From assembly GCA_020851995.1 (NCBI GenBank), contig JADZBO010000095.1, forward strand, positions 1 through 46,365: 46,365 bases of DNA. Reading direction: 5' to 3'. Below are positions 27,444-36,579 of the stretch, piece after piece. Source of the stretch: Burkholderiaceae bacterium. Its GTDB lineage: Bacteria > Pseudomonadota > Gammaproteobacteria > Burkholderiales > Burkholderiaceae_B. The notes beneath the pieces were generated by a model. That model was not told the DNA's origin and ran no database searches. It saw only the letters and a program-made list of their open reading frames with translations. Within the stretch, counting starts at the first letter, position 1. Every line of letters starts with the position of its first letter. Made by a program: the position numbers and the translations under genes.

Positions 27444-29300
27444 ATGATTCACCCGAAATACCGCCCCGATATCGACGGTTTACGTGCGATCGCCGTCCTT
27501 CTCGTGGTCGGCTATCACGTTTTCCCTGAATGGGTTCCGGGCGGATACATCGGGGTGGACGTATTTTTCGTGATATCGGGTTTTCTGATCTCCACGATCC
27601 TGTTCGAGAACCTCGCAGCCGGGCGCTTCAGCCTCGGGGATTTCTATGGACGACGTGTGCGGCGGATCTTTCCCGCGCTGTTGCTCGTCCTGATCGCCCT
27701 GCTCGTCACGGGCTGGTTCTTCTTTATCCCCGAAGACTATGAAAAGCTGGGCAAACATACCTTCGCGGGCGCGGCGTTCGTCTCGAATCTGGTGTCCTTA
27801 TCCGAGTTCAGTTACTTCGACGATGCGGCAGAGTTCAAGCCTCTGCTGCACCTGTGGTCGCTCGGCATCGAGGAGCAGTTCTACATCGTCTGGCCAGTCA
27901 TCCTGTGGCTTGGCTGGAAGCTTCGGCTATCGATTCCCCTGTTGCTGGCTACCTTGATTCTGGCCTCGTTCGGACTAAATATCGTCAAGACCGATGTGGA
28001 CAAGACCTTTGCCTTTTTTGCCCTGCGAACCCGCGCCTGGGAATTATTACTGGGCGCGGCGATCGGGTACGCAGCGCTCGCATGGCGCTCGCGTGACGAC
28101 TCCCTGGCCAAGGCGGACAAAAGCATCCTGTCCTTCGCGGGACTGGTCGCCATCGCCCTCGGCTGTCTTTCGCTGACCAGGCACTCCCAGTTTCCCGGGT
28201 GGTGGGCCCTGCTGCCCGTGACCGGGGCGGCGTTGATCCTTTCGGCAGGGCCCGCGTCATGGTTAAACAGAAAAGTCCTGGCACACCGGGCTCTGGTCAC
28301 GGTGGGCCTGTTCAGTTACCCGCTTTACTTATGGCATTGGGCGCTGCTGTCCTTCGTCTTCGTCGCTGTCGACCCCCAGCCCTCGACGGGAAGACGGGCC
28401 CAGATCCTGCTGCTTTCATTCGCACTTTCATGGCTGACCTATCGATTCGTCGAAACACCTTTGCGCCGCGTGCGCCACACAGGCCGCCTGATCGCCGTTC
28501 TGTCGTTTCTGATGCTGGCCGTTGCGGCTTTTGGCCTGTTTATCTACAGGGAACATGGTCGGATCGGACAAACGGATCAGCCCGCTCTCGCGGCTACTCC
28601 CGCCTCAGTCGATTGCAGCGCGGCATTTGCTGTCAATCGCCTGTGTGAAATCGGCAACACGGCTGCGAAGGAAACCATTCTGCTGTATGGCGACAGTCAT
28701 GCCGACCACCTGTCCGCTGCGCTCAGGCAGGCGTTTGGAGAGCGCTATCGCATTCTGTTCGGCTACTACCCCTCCTGCTTCTTCGGGGCTCCCGGTGCGC
28801 AGGAAAACCCGATTCCCGCTAGCTGTGCGGCACTGATCGACCAGATCAGGCAACTGCGGGGCCAGAAGCTGAAGGCGATTATTCACGCGCAGCGCTGGCA
28901 TGGCTACGTGGTAACGGAACAAAATGCCATCAGCGCGGCGGTGCGCAAGGCAATCAATGCCCAGGGACTTGAACCCGAGAAGGTCATCATTGTCGGATCG
29001 ACGGCCGACATTGACCTGCGTTGCGCCAAATGGAACTACTATTTCGCGGCGACACGATGGAAGCGCGACTGCGTTACGCCGCATGCGTCAACGGCTGCCA
29101 ACGCAGAGTTCGTTGCCGTCACGCGAGGCCTGCCAGCGCGCCCGGGACTCCATTTCGTCTATCCCTACTTACGACTTTGCGGCGAGGGTGAGTGCAAAAT
29201 CATCGAAAACGGCGTGCTGTATTACAGCGATAACCACCACCTGACGCGAGAAGGCGCTGCATTGATCATGCCGGAAATATTGAGCATTCTTCAGGATTAG
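27444..29300 (+). CDS. Membrane O-acyltransferase with C-terminal SGNH domain (copy 2)
   Basis: A 618-residue protein from ATG 27444, chosen because MIHPKYRPDIDGLRA matches the N-termini of the other two copies; ATG 27390 and GTG 27363 are possible longer starts. The acyltransferase-3 part has R-X10-H (Arg14, His25), GVDVFFVISGFL and RRVRRIFPALL; after about ten membrane helices comes the SGNH domain with GDSH (Ser418) and D-x-x-H (Asp596, His599). All catalytic residues are present. It should acetylate a sugar on the periplasmic side. It resembles the copy at 36580 more than the one at 4828 in the first 150 residues. The neighbouring methyltransferase and HlpA-like gene are on the same strand and close. 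Confidence 0.9.
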   Translation: MIHPKYRPDIDGLRAIAVLLVVGYHVFPEWVPGGYIGVDVFFVISGFLISTILFENLAAGRFSLGDFYGRRVRRIFPALLLVLIALLVTGWFFFIPEDYEKLGKHTFAGAAFVSNLVSLSEFSYFDDAAEFKPLLHLWSLGIEEQFYIVWPVILWLGWKLRLSIPLLLATLILASFGLNIVKTDVDKTFAFFALRTRAWELLLGAAIGYAALAWRSRDDSLAKADKSILSFAGLVAIALGCLSLTRHSQFPGWWALLPVTGAALILSAGPASWLNRKVLAHRALVTVGLFSYPLYLWHWALLSFVFVAVDPQPSTGRRAQILLLSFALSWLTYRFVETPLRRVRHTGRLIAVLSFLMLAVAAFGLFIYREHGRIGQTDQPALAATPASVDCSAAFAVNRLCEIGNTAAKETILLYGDSHADHLSAALRQAFGERYRILFGYYPSCFFGAPGAQENPIPASCAALIDQIRQLRGQKLKAIIHAQRWHGYVVTEQNAISAAVRKAINAQGLEPEKVIIVGSTADIDLRCAKWNYYFAATRWKRDCVTPHASTAANAEFVAVTRGLPARPGLHFVYPYLRLCGEGECKIIENGVLYYSDNHHLTREGAALIMPEILSILQD

Positions 29301-29344
29301 CACGAGCAAAATGGCTCGAATGCCCTACCACTAACGCCTTGCCC

Positions 29345-30292
29345 ATGATCAACACGCCCGTCGCCTTCATCGTTTTCAACCGGCCGCGATACACGCGGGA
29401 AGCGTTTGCGTCGATTCGGTCGGCACAACCGCGTGAGCTCTTCCTGATCGCCGACGGCCCGCGCATTTCGCACCCTGCCGATCAGGCGTTGTGCGACGAG
29501 GTTCGCGCTATCGTGGAGCATGTGGATTGGCCATGCTCGGTGCACAAAATCTACGCGGACGAAAACCTCGGACTAAAAAAGCGCGTCACGACGGGCCTGA
29601 ATGCTGTGTTCGACCGGGTCGACCGCGCGATCATTCTTGAGGACGACTGCCTCACGCATCCCGACTTTTTTACTTTTTGCGAATCAGTGCTCGATCGCTA
29701 CGCGCAGGATGACAGGGTCTGGGTGATTTCTGGCGACAATCACCAGCATGGAAAAAGACGGGGCGACGCTTCGTACTACTTCTCCAACTATGCGGACTGC
29801 TGGGGCTGGGCGACCTGGCGGCGCGCCTGGCGACACAATCAGGGAGACATTCCCTTCTGGCCCGCTTTTAAAAATAGCGACGCCTGGAAATCCATGAAAT
29901 TCAGCCCTGAAGAGCGCGCTTACTGGACGGATATTTTCGATCGCGTGCATAGTAATGCGATTCACTCGTCCTGGTTTTATCCCTGGCAGGCATGCGTTTG
30001 GTTCAACGCCGGCCTGTCGGCAATCGCCAACACCAACCTCGTCAGCAATATCGGAATCGGTCCAGACGCCACCCATACGATCGCCGAACAGGAGAAGCCG
30101 GGTCTGCCCATGGCGGCGCTCGGCGCAATCCGCCATCCCAAAATCGTCACAGTCGATGCCGCCGCGGATCGGCGCACCTACGATTATCGGCACGACGGAA
30201 TCAAACGACGCTTTCCGAGAAACCTCAAGCCGGTTCCGCGCAGGGTTGCGGGGGCGATCTATCGCTATTTGCGGCGTACGCTGGGACTCTGA
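29345..30292 (+). CDS. HlpA-like GT-A glycosyltransferase (copy 3)
   Basis: A 315-residue protein from ATG 29345 (a TTG at 29339 is the only alternative). It begins MINTPVAFIVFNRPRYTREA and carries LIADGPR, ILEDDCLTHPDFF, SYYFSNYADCWGWATWRRAW and TNLVSNIGIGPDATHT, the same ordered blocks as copies 1 and 2. The C-terminus is strongly basic, as in transferases that dock on the membrane. Unlike the other two it is on the plus strand, and its stop is followed immediately by the ATG of the polymerase-like gene (30293), suggesting that it acts close to the last steps of the same repeat unit. Confidence 0.8.
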   Translation: MINTPVAFIVFNRPRYTREAFASIRSAQPRELFLIADGPRISHPADQALCDEVRAIVEHVDWPCSVHKIYADENLGLKKRVTTGLNAVFDRVDRAIILEDDCLTHPDFFTFCESVLDRYAQDDRVWVISGDNHQHGKRRGDASYYFSNYADCWGWATWRRAWRHNQGDIPFWPAFKNSDAWKSMKFSPEERAYWTDIFDRVHSNAIHSSWFYPWQACVWFNAGLSAIANTNLVSNIGIGPDATHTIAEQEKPGLPMAALGAIRHPKIVTVDAAADRRTYDYRHDGIKRRFPRNLKPVPRRVAGAIYRYLRRTLGL

Positions 30293-32398
30293 ATGGCGAC
30301 GCATCTTCAGGCGCAGCGCCCGGGTTTCACCTATGCCAATACACTGGCCTGCATACGCAACGCCTTATCCCTGGCGGGTCAGTGGCTCTCGCTTATTGCC
30401 ATCTTGTTGGTGCTGATCAACCAACGAGATCTCGTTGCCACGCTGAACCCGTTCTATCGCGTCGCCGTTCCCACGTTGTGTCTGCTTTGGGGTCTGCTGG
30501 CGGGGCTTCACAGCACCCGCACGGGCATCGTGGCCTGCGTCTTTGCTCTTCCCCTTGTGCCGAATTTCGCCACCCAGTTCCAGGCCTTCACAGGCTATGG
30601 CCGGATTGCCCAATCGCATAATGGCGGACTGGACCTCATTGCGGGTCTGCTGGTCGGCTCAGTACTCCACCGAGTTTTCCGCCGTTCACCCGTGCGCGCA
30701 GTGATCGCCGTACCATGGCCTGTCGGCCTGGTGATGATTTTTCTGACGTTTTCCGTCGGCATCGCGATCGCACGCAACCTCCATCAGTCCTCGTCCTCGT
30801 TCGAACCCTCCGTGCTCGCCTACAATCTGTTGCATCTGCGCACAATCGACTGGCACGACGATTACCGGCCACTCTTTGACTGGGTGGTCTACGGAGTTGC
30901 CTTTGCGTTCATCGGGATACTGGTTCCAGCGCTTAAAGCATGCGCGGATCGCAACGGTGTCATTTTCCGCCCCTTGATCGTCGGCCTGGTCATCGCTGCA
31001 ATCGTCGGAATCTTCCAGTCCCAGATCGGCATCGGACTCGATCAGTTTCAGCTGCGTTTTCGACCAGACAGGCTGGGCTTCATGGCGGTGGGTCTGCAAC
31101 CTGATCTCCACGCCTACGCAGGGCATATGCTGATCGGCGCACTGGGGCTTTTCGGATATGCAACCACCGTATCCAGTGCAAAGTATCGCATCGCCCTCTA
31201 TGCCATCGTCATTCCCCTGAGCTGGGTCGGACTCGTGCTGAGCAAGTCCAAAGCAAGCCTGGCGCTTGCGCTGTTTTTCCTGTTGACAATGCTTTTGATC
31301 TGGCAGTTGCGGCGCTCAAGACATTTCATCCCAGCACTGAGGGTTTCAGCCATGGCTCTGGTGGTACTGATCGTGGCTGGGTTTGCGTTCAGGCATCAAC
31401 TGGGTGGTCTGATCCTGGCTGTGACACAGCATTGGGGGATTTCCAACTTCTCCGAACTGAACGTTGCCCTGACCTACCGACCGGAAAATTTCATGGCTGC
31501 GCTGCGAATGCTCTGGTTGTTTCCTGTGCTGGGTCTTGGCCAGAGCGAGTTTTACCGGCAGTCGGCGAACTACGAGCTCAGTCAGTCTTATTTCCTGGCA
31601 ATCGAGCAAAATGGGGAAAACGCTCACAACTACTTTCTGCAAACCCTTGCCGAAACCGGTCTGGTCGGTGGCGCGTTGTTTGCATTGATGCTGGCGTATC
31701 CTTACCTGAAATCAAGAAACCGGCAGGACCTTTTGCCCGCGGCAATCGGGCTTGGCAGTGTGTTTGTCGGCAACCTGTTCGCGCATTCCATGCTGGTGCG
31801 CGAAAATCTCTTCGTCGCCGCGAGTTTTCTCGCGCTGTTATACGCCTGGTCCGAAATCGCTCCGATGCGCCCGCAGGAGATCACTTCGCAAAACACCGTG
31901 CGTACTTGCACCTGGCCGGCCGCTGCCCTGATCCCTGCATGGTTGCTGCTGGTCGTTGCGGTTGCTCTGCTTTCCACGCGCGAGGTGTACCGCTCGTTTT
32001 CGAAATTCCCTTTTACGCTCGATACGCAATGCTACAAAAGCAAGCCGCTCGATGCGGACGGCTGGATGACCGGGCTCTACGAAATCCCGATGCCACCCGA
32101 AACGCGTCAAATGACCTTTGAAGTCAAGGTTCTGCCGCCAGATATTGCTCGACACCCGCTCAAAGTCAGTTTGAGCATCGTTCGGGACGAACGTGAAATT
32201 CTTGCCACACGTGATGTCACGCTGACGCCGGAGGGACCATTTGTGTTATCAGTCCGTCTGCCGGGAGACCAACGTGTCGAAGGCGAAATGACACGCGCTG
32301 TCATCCGCCTCGACAAGTGCTTTATTCCACGCAACATGGGAATCAACGCGGACGGCAGGCGGCTCGGCCTACAGTTACGGGCGGCACACCCTGAATAG
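30293..32398 (+). CDS. O-antigen polymerase/ligase-like membrane protein (Wzy/WaaL type)
   Basis: A 701-residue polytopic protein. It has about ten or more hydrophobic helices and, in the large loop, GENAHNYFLQTLAETGLVGG (about residues 440-459), the conserved patch of the Wzy_C/O-antigen ligase family, with a histidine believed to take part in catalysis. Such proteins either polymerise lipid-linked repeats or transfer them to lipid A core or protein. It is longer than usual: after the last helix near residue 560 about 140 residues form a beta-rich soluble domain that I do not recognise and that should be periplasmic. Its ATG directly follows the HlpA-like stop. Polymerase and ligase cannot be told apart from sequence. 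Confidence 0.82.
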   Translation: MATHLQAQRPGFTYANTLACIRNALSLAGQWLSLIAILLVLINQRDLVATLNPFYRVAVPTLCLLWGLLAGLHSTRTGIVACVFALPLVPNFATQFQAFTGYGRIAQSHNGGLDLIAGLLVGSVLHRVFRRSPVRAVIAVPWPVGLVMIFLTFSVGIAIARNLHQSSSSFEPSVLAYNLLHLRTIDWHDDYRPLFDWVVYGVAFAFIGILVPALKACADRNGVIFRPLIVGLVIAAIVGIFQSQIGIGLDQFQLRFRPDRLGFMAVGLQPDLHAYAGHMLIGALGLFGYATTVSSAKYRIALYAIVIPLSWVGLVLSKSKASLALALFFLLTMLLIWQLRRSRHFIPALRVSAMALVVLIVAGFAFRHQLGGLILAVTQHWGISNFSELNVALTYRPENFMAALRMLWLFPVLGLGQSEFYRQSANYELSQSYFLAIEQNGENAHNYFLQTLAETGLVGGALFALMLAYPYLKSRNRQDLLPAAIGLGSVFVGNLFAHSMLVRENLFVAASFLALLYAWSEIAPMRPQEITSQNTVRTCTWPAAALIPAWLLLVVAVALLSTREVYRSFSKFPFTLDTQCYKSKPLDADGWMTGLYEIPMPPETRQMTFEVKVLPPDIARHPLKVSLSIVRDEREILATRDVTLTPEGPFVLSVRLPGDQRVEGEMTRAVIRLDKCFIPRNMGINADGRRLGLQLRAAHPE

Positions 32399-32403
32399 CG
32401 GAT

Positions 32404-33222
32404 TTAGCCAAGCACATACCAGTCGTCAAAACTCGATAATTCGGTAAATTTACGAACGTATCCGTTCGCGGTCAGCAAGTCGAAAATCTTTGCGCGCGCA
32501 TCCGTGCCGTTGTGTTCGCACGTGATGATCTTGAAGCGAAATTCACTGAAGTCGAAATGACTGAGGATTTCCAATTCGCTGCCTTCTGTATCGATCGACA
32601 GATAATCGATCAACGGTGGCGCCTGGTGAAGTCTCAGCAAGTCGTTCAGGGATATCGTTTCGACTGGATAATTTGTTCCCTGTGTTCGAATCGTCGCATG
32701 TGAGTCGGAAGCATTGAACGCGTTGATCGTGGATAACTCAGCGACCTCCGTCTCGTTAAACATCAGAACTTCGCCCGTTTTGCTCCAGACGCACTTTTTC
32801 TCAATGATTGCCGATCGGTTTTTCTCAAGCGCTGCATGCCAGCATCGTGCCGGCTCCGCCAGGATTCCCTTCCAGCCGAATTGCTTCTCTAGCAGATAGG
32901 TATTACTTAACGAAACACCGTTTGTCGCGCCGAATTCGACGAAGTAGCCATCACGCTTCATTCCCAACTCATGAAGCACGAAAAGATCCTGCCATAACTG
33001 CGCCTGCGACTCCATGACCCACGGGAGGAGTTGGCGATCCGGAATTTGGATCAAAAACTCCAGATTCTGGCGCGTCCTGGCAACCACTCCCTTCAACGAC
33101 TCGTTCTCCTCCAGCAACGCCTCGATGAGTTCGCTGGACCGAACATGCGTGGAATATTTGGATACGCTCAGTCCCAGTGCGCGAAGCAGGGCTCGGACCG
33201 GAGCAACGACGGCATTTTTCAT
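32404..33222 (-). CDS. FkbM family methyltransferase with N-terminal coiled coil
   Basis: A 272-residue protein from ATG 33220-33222; an upstream TTG would add 27 unlikely residues. After a short N-terminal stretch there is a heptad-like segment (ELIEALLEENESLKG), probably a coiled coil. The methyltransferase core follows: GYFVEFGATNGVSLSNTY is the SAM-binding region, ETISLNDLL and DYLSIDTEGSELEIL are the FkbM signatures, and ITCEHNG is near the end. It probably O-methylates a sugar, perhaps at the chain end, where a coiled coil could act as a measuring or docking element, as known for some chain-terminating methyltransferases; this last point is speculative. It is convergent with the polymerase-like gene, with only 5 bases between stops. 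Confidence 0.86.
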   Translation of the reverse strand: MKNAVVAPVRALLRALGLSVSKYSTHVRSSELIEALLEENESLKGVVARTRQNLEFLIQIPDRQLLPWVMESQAQLWQDLFVLHELGMKRDGYFVEFGATNGVSLSNTYLLEKQFGWKGILAEPARCWHAALEKNRSAIIEKKCVWSKTGEVLMFNETEVAELSTINAFNASDSHATIRTQGTNYPVETISLNDLLRLHQAPPLIDYLSIDTEGSELEILSHFDFSEFRFKIITCEHNGTDARAKIFDLLTANGYVRKFTELSSFDDWYVLG

Positions 33223-33640
33223 ATGGTTCTCGGAAACGGGAGACAACGAGCCACGCCATCCTGATGCGCCAGCGAATACTGGCTCAGCGGTTGGCCTGAC
33301 CAAATTGCTGGCGGCTCACTGAGCCTGTTCAGAATCACTTCAGGGATCAAAGCAAGCCATCTAGCCTCAAGCGTCGCGATCACGAAGCGTGAAGCACCTA
33401 ATCATCGGTAAAGCGTTGCGTCAATCAGCGAATATACAACGGGAGTCTCGGAGATCTGCTGACAGTCGCGGAACCGGTAAAGCGCATGAGAAATGTCTCC
33501 GGGAAACCGCACGGTATTGTGGCAAATGAATGCGTGTGCGCCGATGCGTCGCAACGCACCGCCACCTGATCGGAACTTCCCACCTAAAATGGAGACCACG
33601 GCAGGGCTTACACCGATCAGCAGTCTGGTCGACAGGACAA
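33223..33640. other. 418-base divergent gap with a possible gene remnant
   Basis: Between the FkbM and SGNH genes. An open minus-strand frame (33402-33695) ends with protein-like text: GAHAFICHNTVRF, then ALYRFRDCQ and YSLIDATLYR. This looks like the C-terminal end of a methyltransferase- or transferase-type protein whose upstream part has been lost to the SGNH gene. No start with a ribosome-binding site was seen, so I do not call it a gene. The promoters of both flanking genes should also lie here, but no clear boxes were found. Confidence 0.3.
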
Positions 33641-34720
33641 ATGGGAAAGTTTGAAGGCATGCGCGTACGAAATGCTCTGAGGGAGTCGGTCTCATGGATT
33701 GTGTCCAGCCTGGTATCGATTGCCGTCCTGGCCGCGCTCATCGAAGTTGGATACCATTTCTTCAGACCGACGATCTACACAAATGACCACTTGCTCGGCT
33801 GGAATTTGCGGGCCAATACGCACGCAACGTTTGTACAGCGCGACCAGGAAGGCCGGGAGTATGCCGTCGATTTTCGTACCGACCGGGATGCGCTCAGGAC
33901 CTACGGCAACGACTCCACCGCGAAACATCGCATTCTGGTACTGGGCGACTCGTTCACCGGTGAACCAAGCGCCTCCAACAACAAAATGTGGTTTGCCTCC
34001 ATGGTCAGGCAGCTGGCCGACGCGTCTGGAACACCGGTGGACGATTTTTACGTCTGGGCTGGTGGGGCCGGGGGCTGGGGAACTTACCAGAACCTTCTCC
34101 TGGCCAAGACGCTTTCCAAGAAGCTTCACCCGACTCTTCTGATCCTTCAGTTCTGCACCAACGATTACTCGAATAATCACTACACATGGGAATCACAGAG
34201 CATTACGCGAAATCAGACCATGCGTCGACCCTACGCCGAACCGTACAATCCGGACCAGCCGCACTACCATGAGGGCTTGATTGGATCCGCCTATCGCTCG
34301 ATCCTCGGGGAGTCAAAAGTATTTAATAGCCTGGACGCACTCATCCAGCGCTTTGAGTTCAACGCCTACGGCGGTTATGGAAAGCCGATTCCGCCTGAAA
34401 CCGAAATGCGATTCCATGAGGAAGCCGTCGGGCTGACTCGCGTCCTTCTTGCAAAGCTAAGGCAACAGTTTCCGGACATCCCTGCGGTCATGATCAGTTG
34501 CGACGGCGAGCAAGCCAGCCTGAGCGGACGCTGGGTCGGCCTTGCAAAGGACACTGGTTTTGTGCCGCTTCTCGCCCCATCGGATTTCCTCAGAAGCGCC
34601 AAAGCGGCCGGAGAGAAGAAATATTTCGGCCAGGATGGTACTCATCTTTCCGAAAAAGGAAATCTTGAGTTCGGTTCGATCGTTGCCAATTCGCTGATCG
34701 CGCAGGGCGTCCCGTTTTAG
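33641..34720 (+). CDS. Membrane-anchored SGNH/GDSL hydrolase-like protein
   Basis: A 359-residue protein; AGGA lies 3 bases before ATG 33641, and ATG 33659 is the alternative start. One hydrophobic segment at residues 13-35 (WIVSSLVSIAVLAALIEVGY) anchors it with the remainder outside the cytoplasm. The SGNH blocks are GDSF (Ser104), a central TND in place of the usual GxND, and DGTHLS (Asp332, His335). Similar anchored SGNH proteins acetylate or deacetylate polysaccharides, as AlgJ and AlgX do for alginate. It could accept acetyl groups from one of the acyltransferases in the locus or remove them. It precedes rmlA by 132 bases. Confidence 0.75.
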   Translation: MGKFEGMRVRNALRESVSWIVSSLVSIAVLAALIEVGYHFFRPTIYTNDHLLGWNLRANTHATFVQRDQEGREYAVDFRTDRDALRTYGNDSTAKHRILVLGDSFTGEPSASNNKMWFASMVRQLADASGTPVDDFYVWAGGAGGWGTYQNLLLAKTLSKKLHPTLLILQFCTNDYSNNHYTWESQSITRNQTMRRPYAEPYNPDQPHYHEGLIGSAYRSILGESKVFNSLDALIQRFEFNAYGGYGKPIPPETEMRFHEEAVGLTRVLLAKLRQQFPDIPAVMISCDGEQASLSGRWVGLAKDTGFVPLLAPSDFLRSAKAAGEKKYFGQDGTHLSEKGNLEFGSIVANSLIAQGVPF

Positions 34721-34776
34721 TCGGCCGAACGCTGAGATTCATCAATACCTCCGCACAAAAGGCCGCGTCGACTCAG

Positions 34777-34822
34777 TACAATGGACTGGCAGTCCTGACG
34801 CACCCGCAGGAGGAATCTCCTG
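34777..34822 (+). promoter_or_regulatory. Possible -10 element and leader hairpin before rmlA
   Basis: TACAAT (34777-34782) is a good -10 match but has no good -35 box. It is followed by a perfect hairpin CAGGAG-GAAT-CTCCTG (34807-34822) in what would be the rmlA leader, 30 bases before the ATG. The stem would hide a GGAG sequence, while the likely ribosome-binding AGGGA is downstream of it. Confidence 0.25.
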
Positions 34823-34852
34823 ACGAGTGAAACCAGCAAGGGAATTCACGCC

Positions 34853-35731
34853 ATGACAACAAACCGAAAAGGGATCGTCCTCGCGGGCGGCTCCGGTACG
34901 CGCCTGCATCCCGCGACCCTCGCAGTTTCCAAACAGCTGATCCCGGTCTACGACAAGCCGATGGTGTACTACCCATTGTCAACACTGATGCTGGCAGGCA
35001 TCCGAGAGGTGCTGATCATTTCGACACCGCAGGACACCCCCAGATTTGCCGATTTGTTTGGCGACGGCTCGAAGTGGGGCATGCAGATTGAATACGCCGT
35101 TCAACCGAGTCCGGACGGCCTGGCGCAGGCGTTTACTATCGGCCGACAGTTCGTCCGAAGCTCCCCAAGCGCACTCGTGCTGGGGGACAATATCTTTTAC
35201 GGCGCGGAACTTACGCTTAAGCTACGGCAGGCGAGCGTGCGGCCGTCGGGCGCATCCGTATTCGCTTACCATGTGCCAGATCCCGAGCGGTATGGCGTCG
35301 TCGAGTTTGATGCACAGGGTCGTGCAATCAGTCTGGAAGAAAAGCCCGCGCGACCAAAAAGCAACTACGCGGTGACCGGGCTGTATTTTTTTGATGAACA
35401 AGTCTGCGATATTGCGGCAAATATCAAACCCAGCGCGCGGGGCGAACTTGAAATTACCGATGTCAACCTGCACTACCTCAATCGCGGGATGCTGAACGTT
35501 GAGATCATGGGGCGCGGCTTTGCCTGGCTTGACACCGGAACCCATGACAGCCTCCTGGAGGCATCGAGCTTTATCGCAACGATACAGAAGCGCCAAGGGC
35601 TTTATGTCGCTTCGCCGGAGGAAATTGCCTACGCGCAGGGCTGGATCGACACGGAACAAATGCAGCGACTAGCCACGCCCTTACTCAAGACGAACTACGG
35701 GCGCTATTTGATGAGCCTGACCAAGGACTAG
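34853..35731 (+). CDS. rmlA: Glucose-1-phosphate thymidylyltransferase
   Basis: A 292-residue protein with the complete RmlA/RfbA signature: [16 protein letters not shown] at residues 7-22, [26 protein letters not shown] with the metal-binding Asp, and [16 protein letters not shown]. It makes dTDP-glucose from dTTP and glucose-1-phosphate, the first step to dTDP-rhamnose and other dTDP-6-deoxy sugars. AAGGGA lies about 8 bases before the ATG. rmlC follows after 14 bases. The two middle or last pathway enzymes, RmlB and RmlD, are absent from the window. Length is normal for the short RmlA form. Confidence 0.96.
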   Translation: MTTNRKGIVLAGGSGTRLHPATLAVSKQLIPVYDKPMVYYPLSTLMLAGIREVLIISTPQDTPRFADLFGDGSKWGMQIEYAVQPSPDGLAQAFTIGRQFVRSSPSALVLGDNIFYGAELTLKLRQASVRPSGASVFAYHVPDPERYGVVEFDAQGRAISLEEKPARPKSNYAVTGLYFFDEQVCDIAANIKPSARGELEITDVNLHYLNRGMLNVEIMGRGFAWLDTGTHDSLLEASSFIATIQKRQGLYVASPEEIAYAQGWIDTEQMQRLATPLLKTNYGRYLMSLTKD

Positions 35732-35754
35732 TCGAACATGATGGAATGCCAGCC

Positions 35755-36318
35755 ATGCCGTATACCGTAACGCACACTGAGCTCCCGGAAGTACTGATTC
35801 TTGAACCCAGAGTCTTTGGTGATGACCGGGGGTTCTTTTTTGAAAGCTATAACACGCGCGATTTTACAGAGGCGACCGGACAGGCAGTGGAGTTTGTTCA
35901 GGACAACCACAGCCGCAGCGTAAAGGGTGTGCTGCGAGGTTTACATTATCAGGTTCGCCAACCCCAGGGCAAACTGATTCGCGTGACGCAGGGGGAAGTC
36001 TTTGATGTAGCAGTCAATCTGATGCGAGGTCACCCCGACTTTGGGCGCTGGACGGGTACGCTGATCAGTGGACAGAACAAACGGCAGATGTGGATTCCGC
36101 CCGGATTCGCGCACGGTTTCGTCGTTCTATCCGAAAGCGCGGAGTTTCAGTACAAGACCAGCGACTATTACGCCCCCGAGCACGAGCGCAGCCTGTTGTG
36201 GAATGATCCCGATCTGGCAATCAAGTGGCCCATTGATTTCGAACCGCTTGTTTCGGCAAAGGACGCTGGTGCAAAGCGCCTCAGAGACGCCGAAGCATTT
36301 GGAGAGTGGCCTGTTTAA
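35755..36318 (+). CDS. rmlC: dTDP-4-dehydrorhamnose 3,5-epimerase
   Basis: A 187-residue cupin from ATG 35755 (ATG 35746 adds three residues; a GGA lies 9 bases before the later start). The motifs are EPRVFGDDRGFFFESYN, VLRGLHYQ with the catalytic His, GKLIRVTQGEVFDVAVN, IPPGFAHGF and YKTSDYYAPEHE with the catalytic Tyr. RmlC epimerises dTDP-4-keto-6-deoxyglucose at C3 and C5 on the route to dTDP-L-rhamnose. The gene forms a unit with rmlA. Because rmlB and rmlD are missing, the cluster must rely on copies elsewhere, or beyond the window, if rhamnose is made. Confidence 0.95.
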   Translation: MPYTVTHTELPEVLILEPRVFGDDRGFFFESYNTRDFTEATGQAVEFVQDNHSRSVKGVLRGLHYQVRQPQGKLIRVTQGEVFDVAVNLMRGHPDFGRWTGTLISGQNKRQMWIPPGFAHGFVVLSESAEFQYKTSDYYAPEHERSLLWNDPDLAIKWPIDFEPLVSAKDAGAKRLRDAEAFGEWPV

Positions 36319-36579
36319 GATCCGCCCTATCGTTCTCAATAAATAGCGCGCTGGTCCGCCACGTCCACAGGTCACCTGGTCGGCATGGTTCGAGGCGATC
36401 TGGTCTGTACCTCCGCCTTGTCTATCATCGCGCAAAGGTCGTGGTCGCCAGAGCGTTTGAAATCCAATGCTCCAACGAGAGAGTTTCAATGACCGCATTT
36501 TTGCGATGAGTCATCCACTTGCATGCTTGGTTCTTCCTCGGTGAAGGAAGGGTTGAGCCCCCCTCTGAGTCCGCTAATT

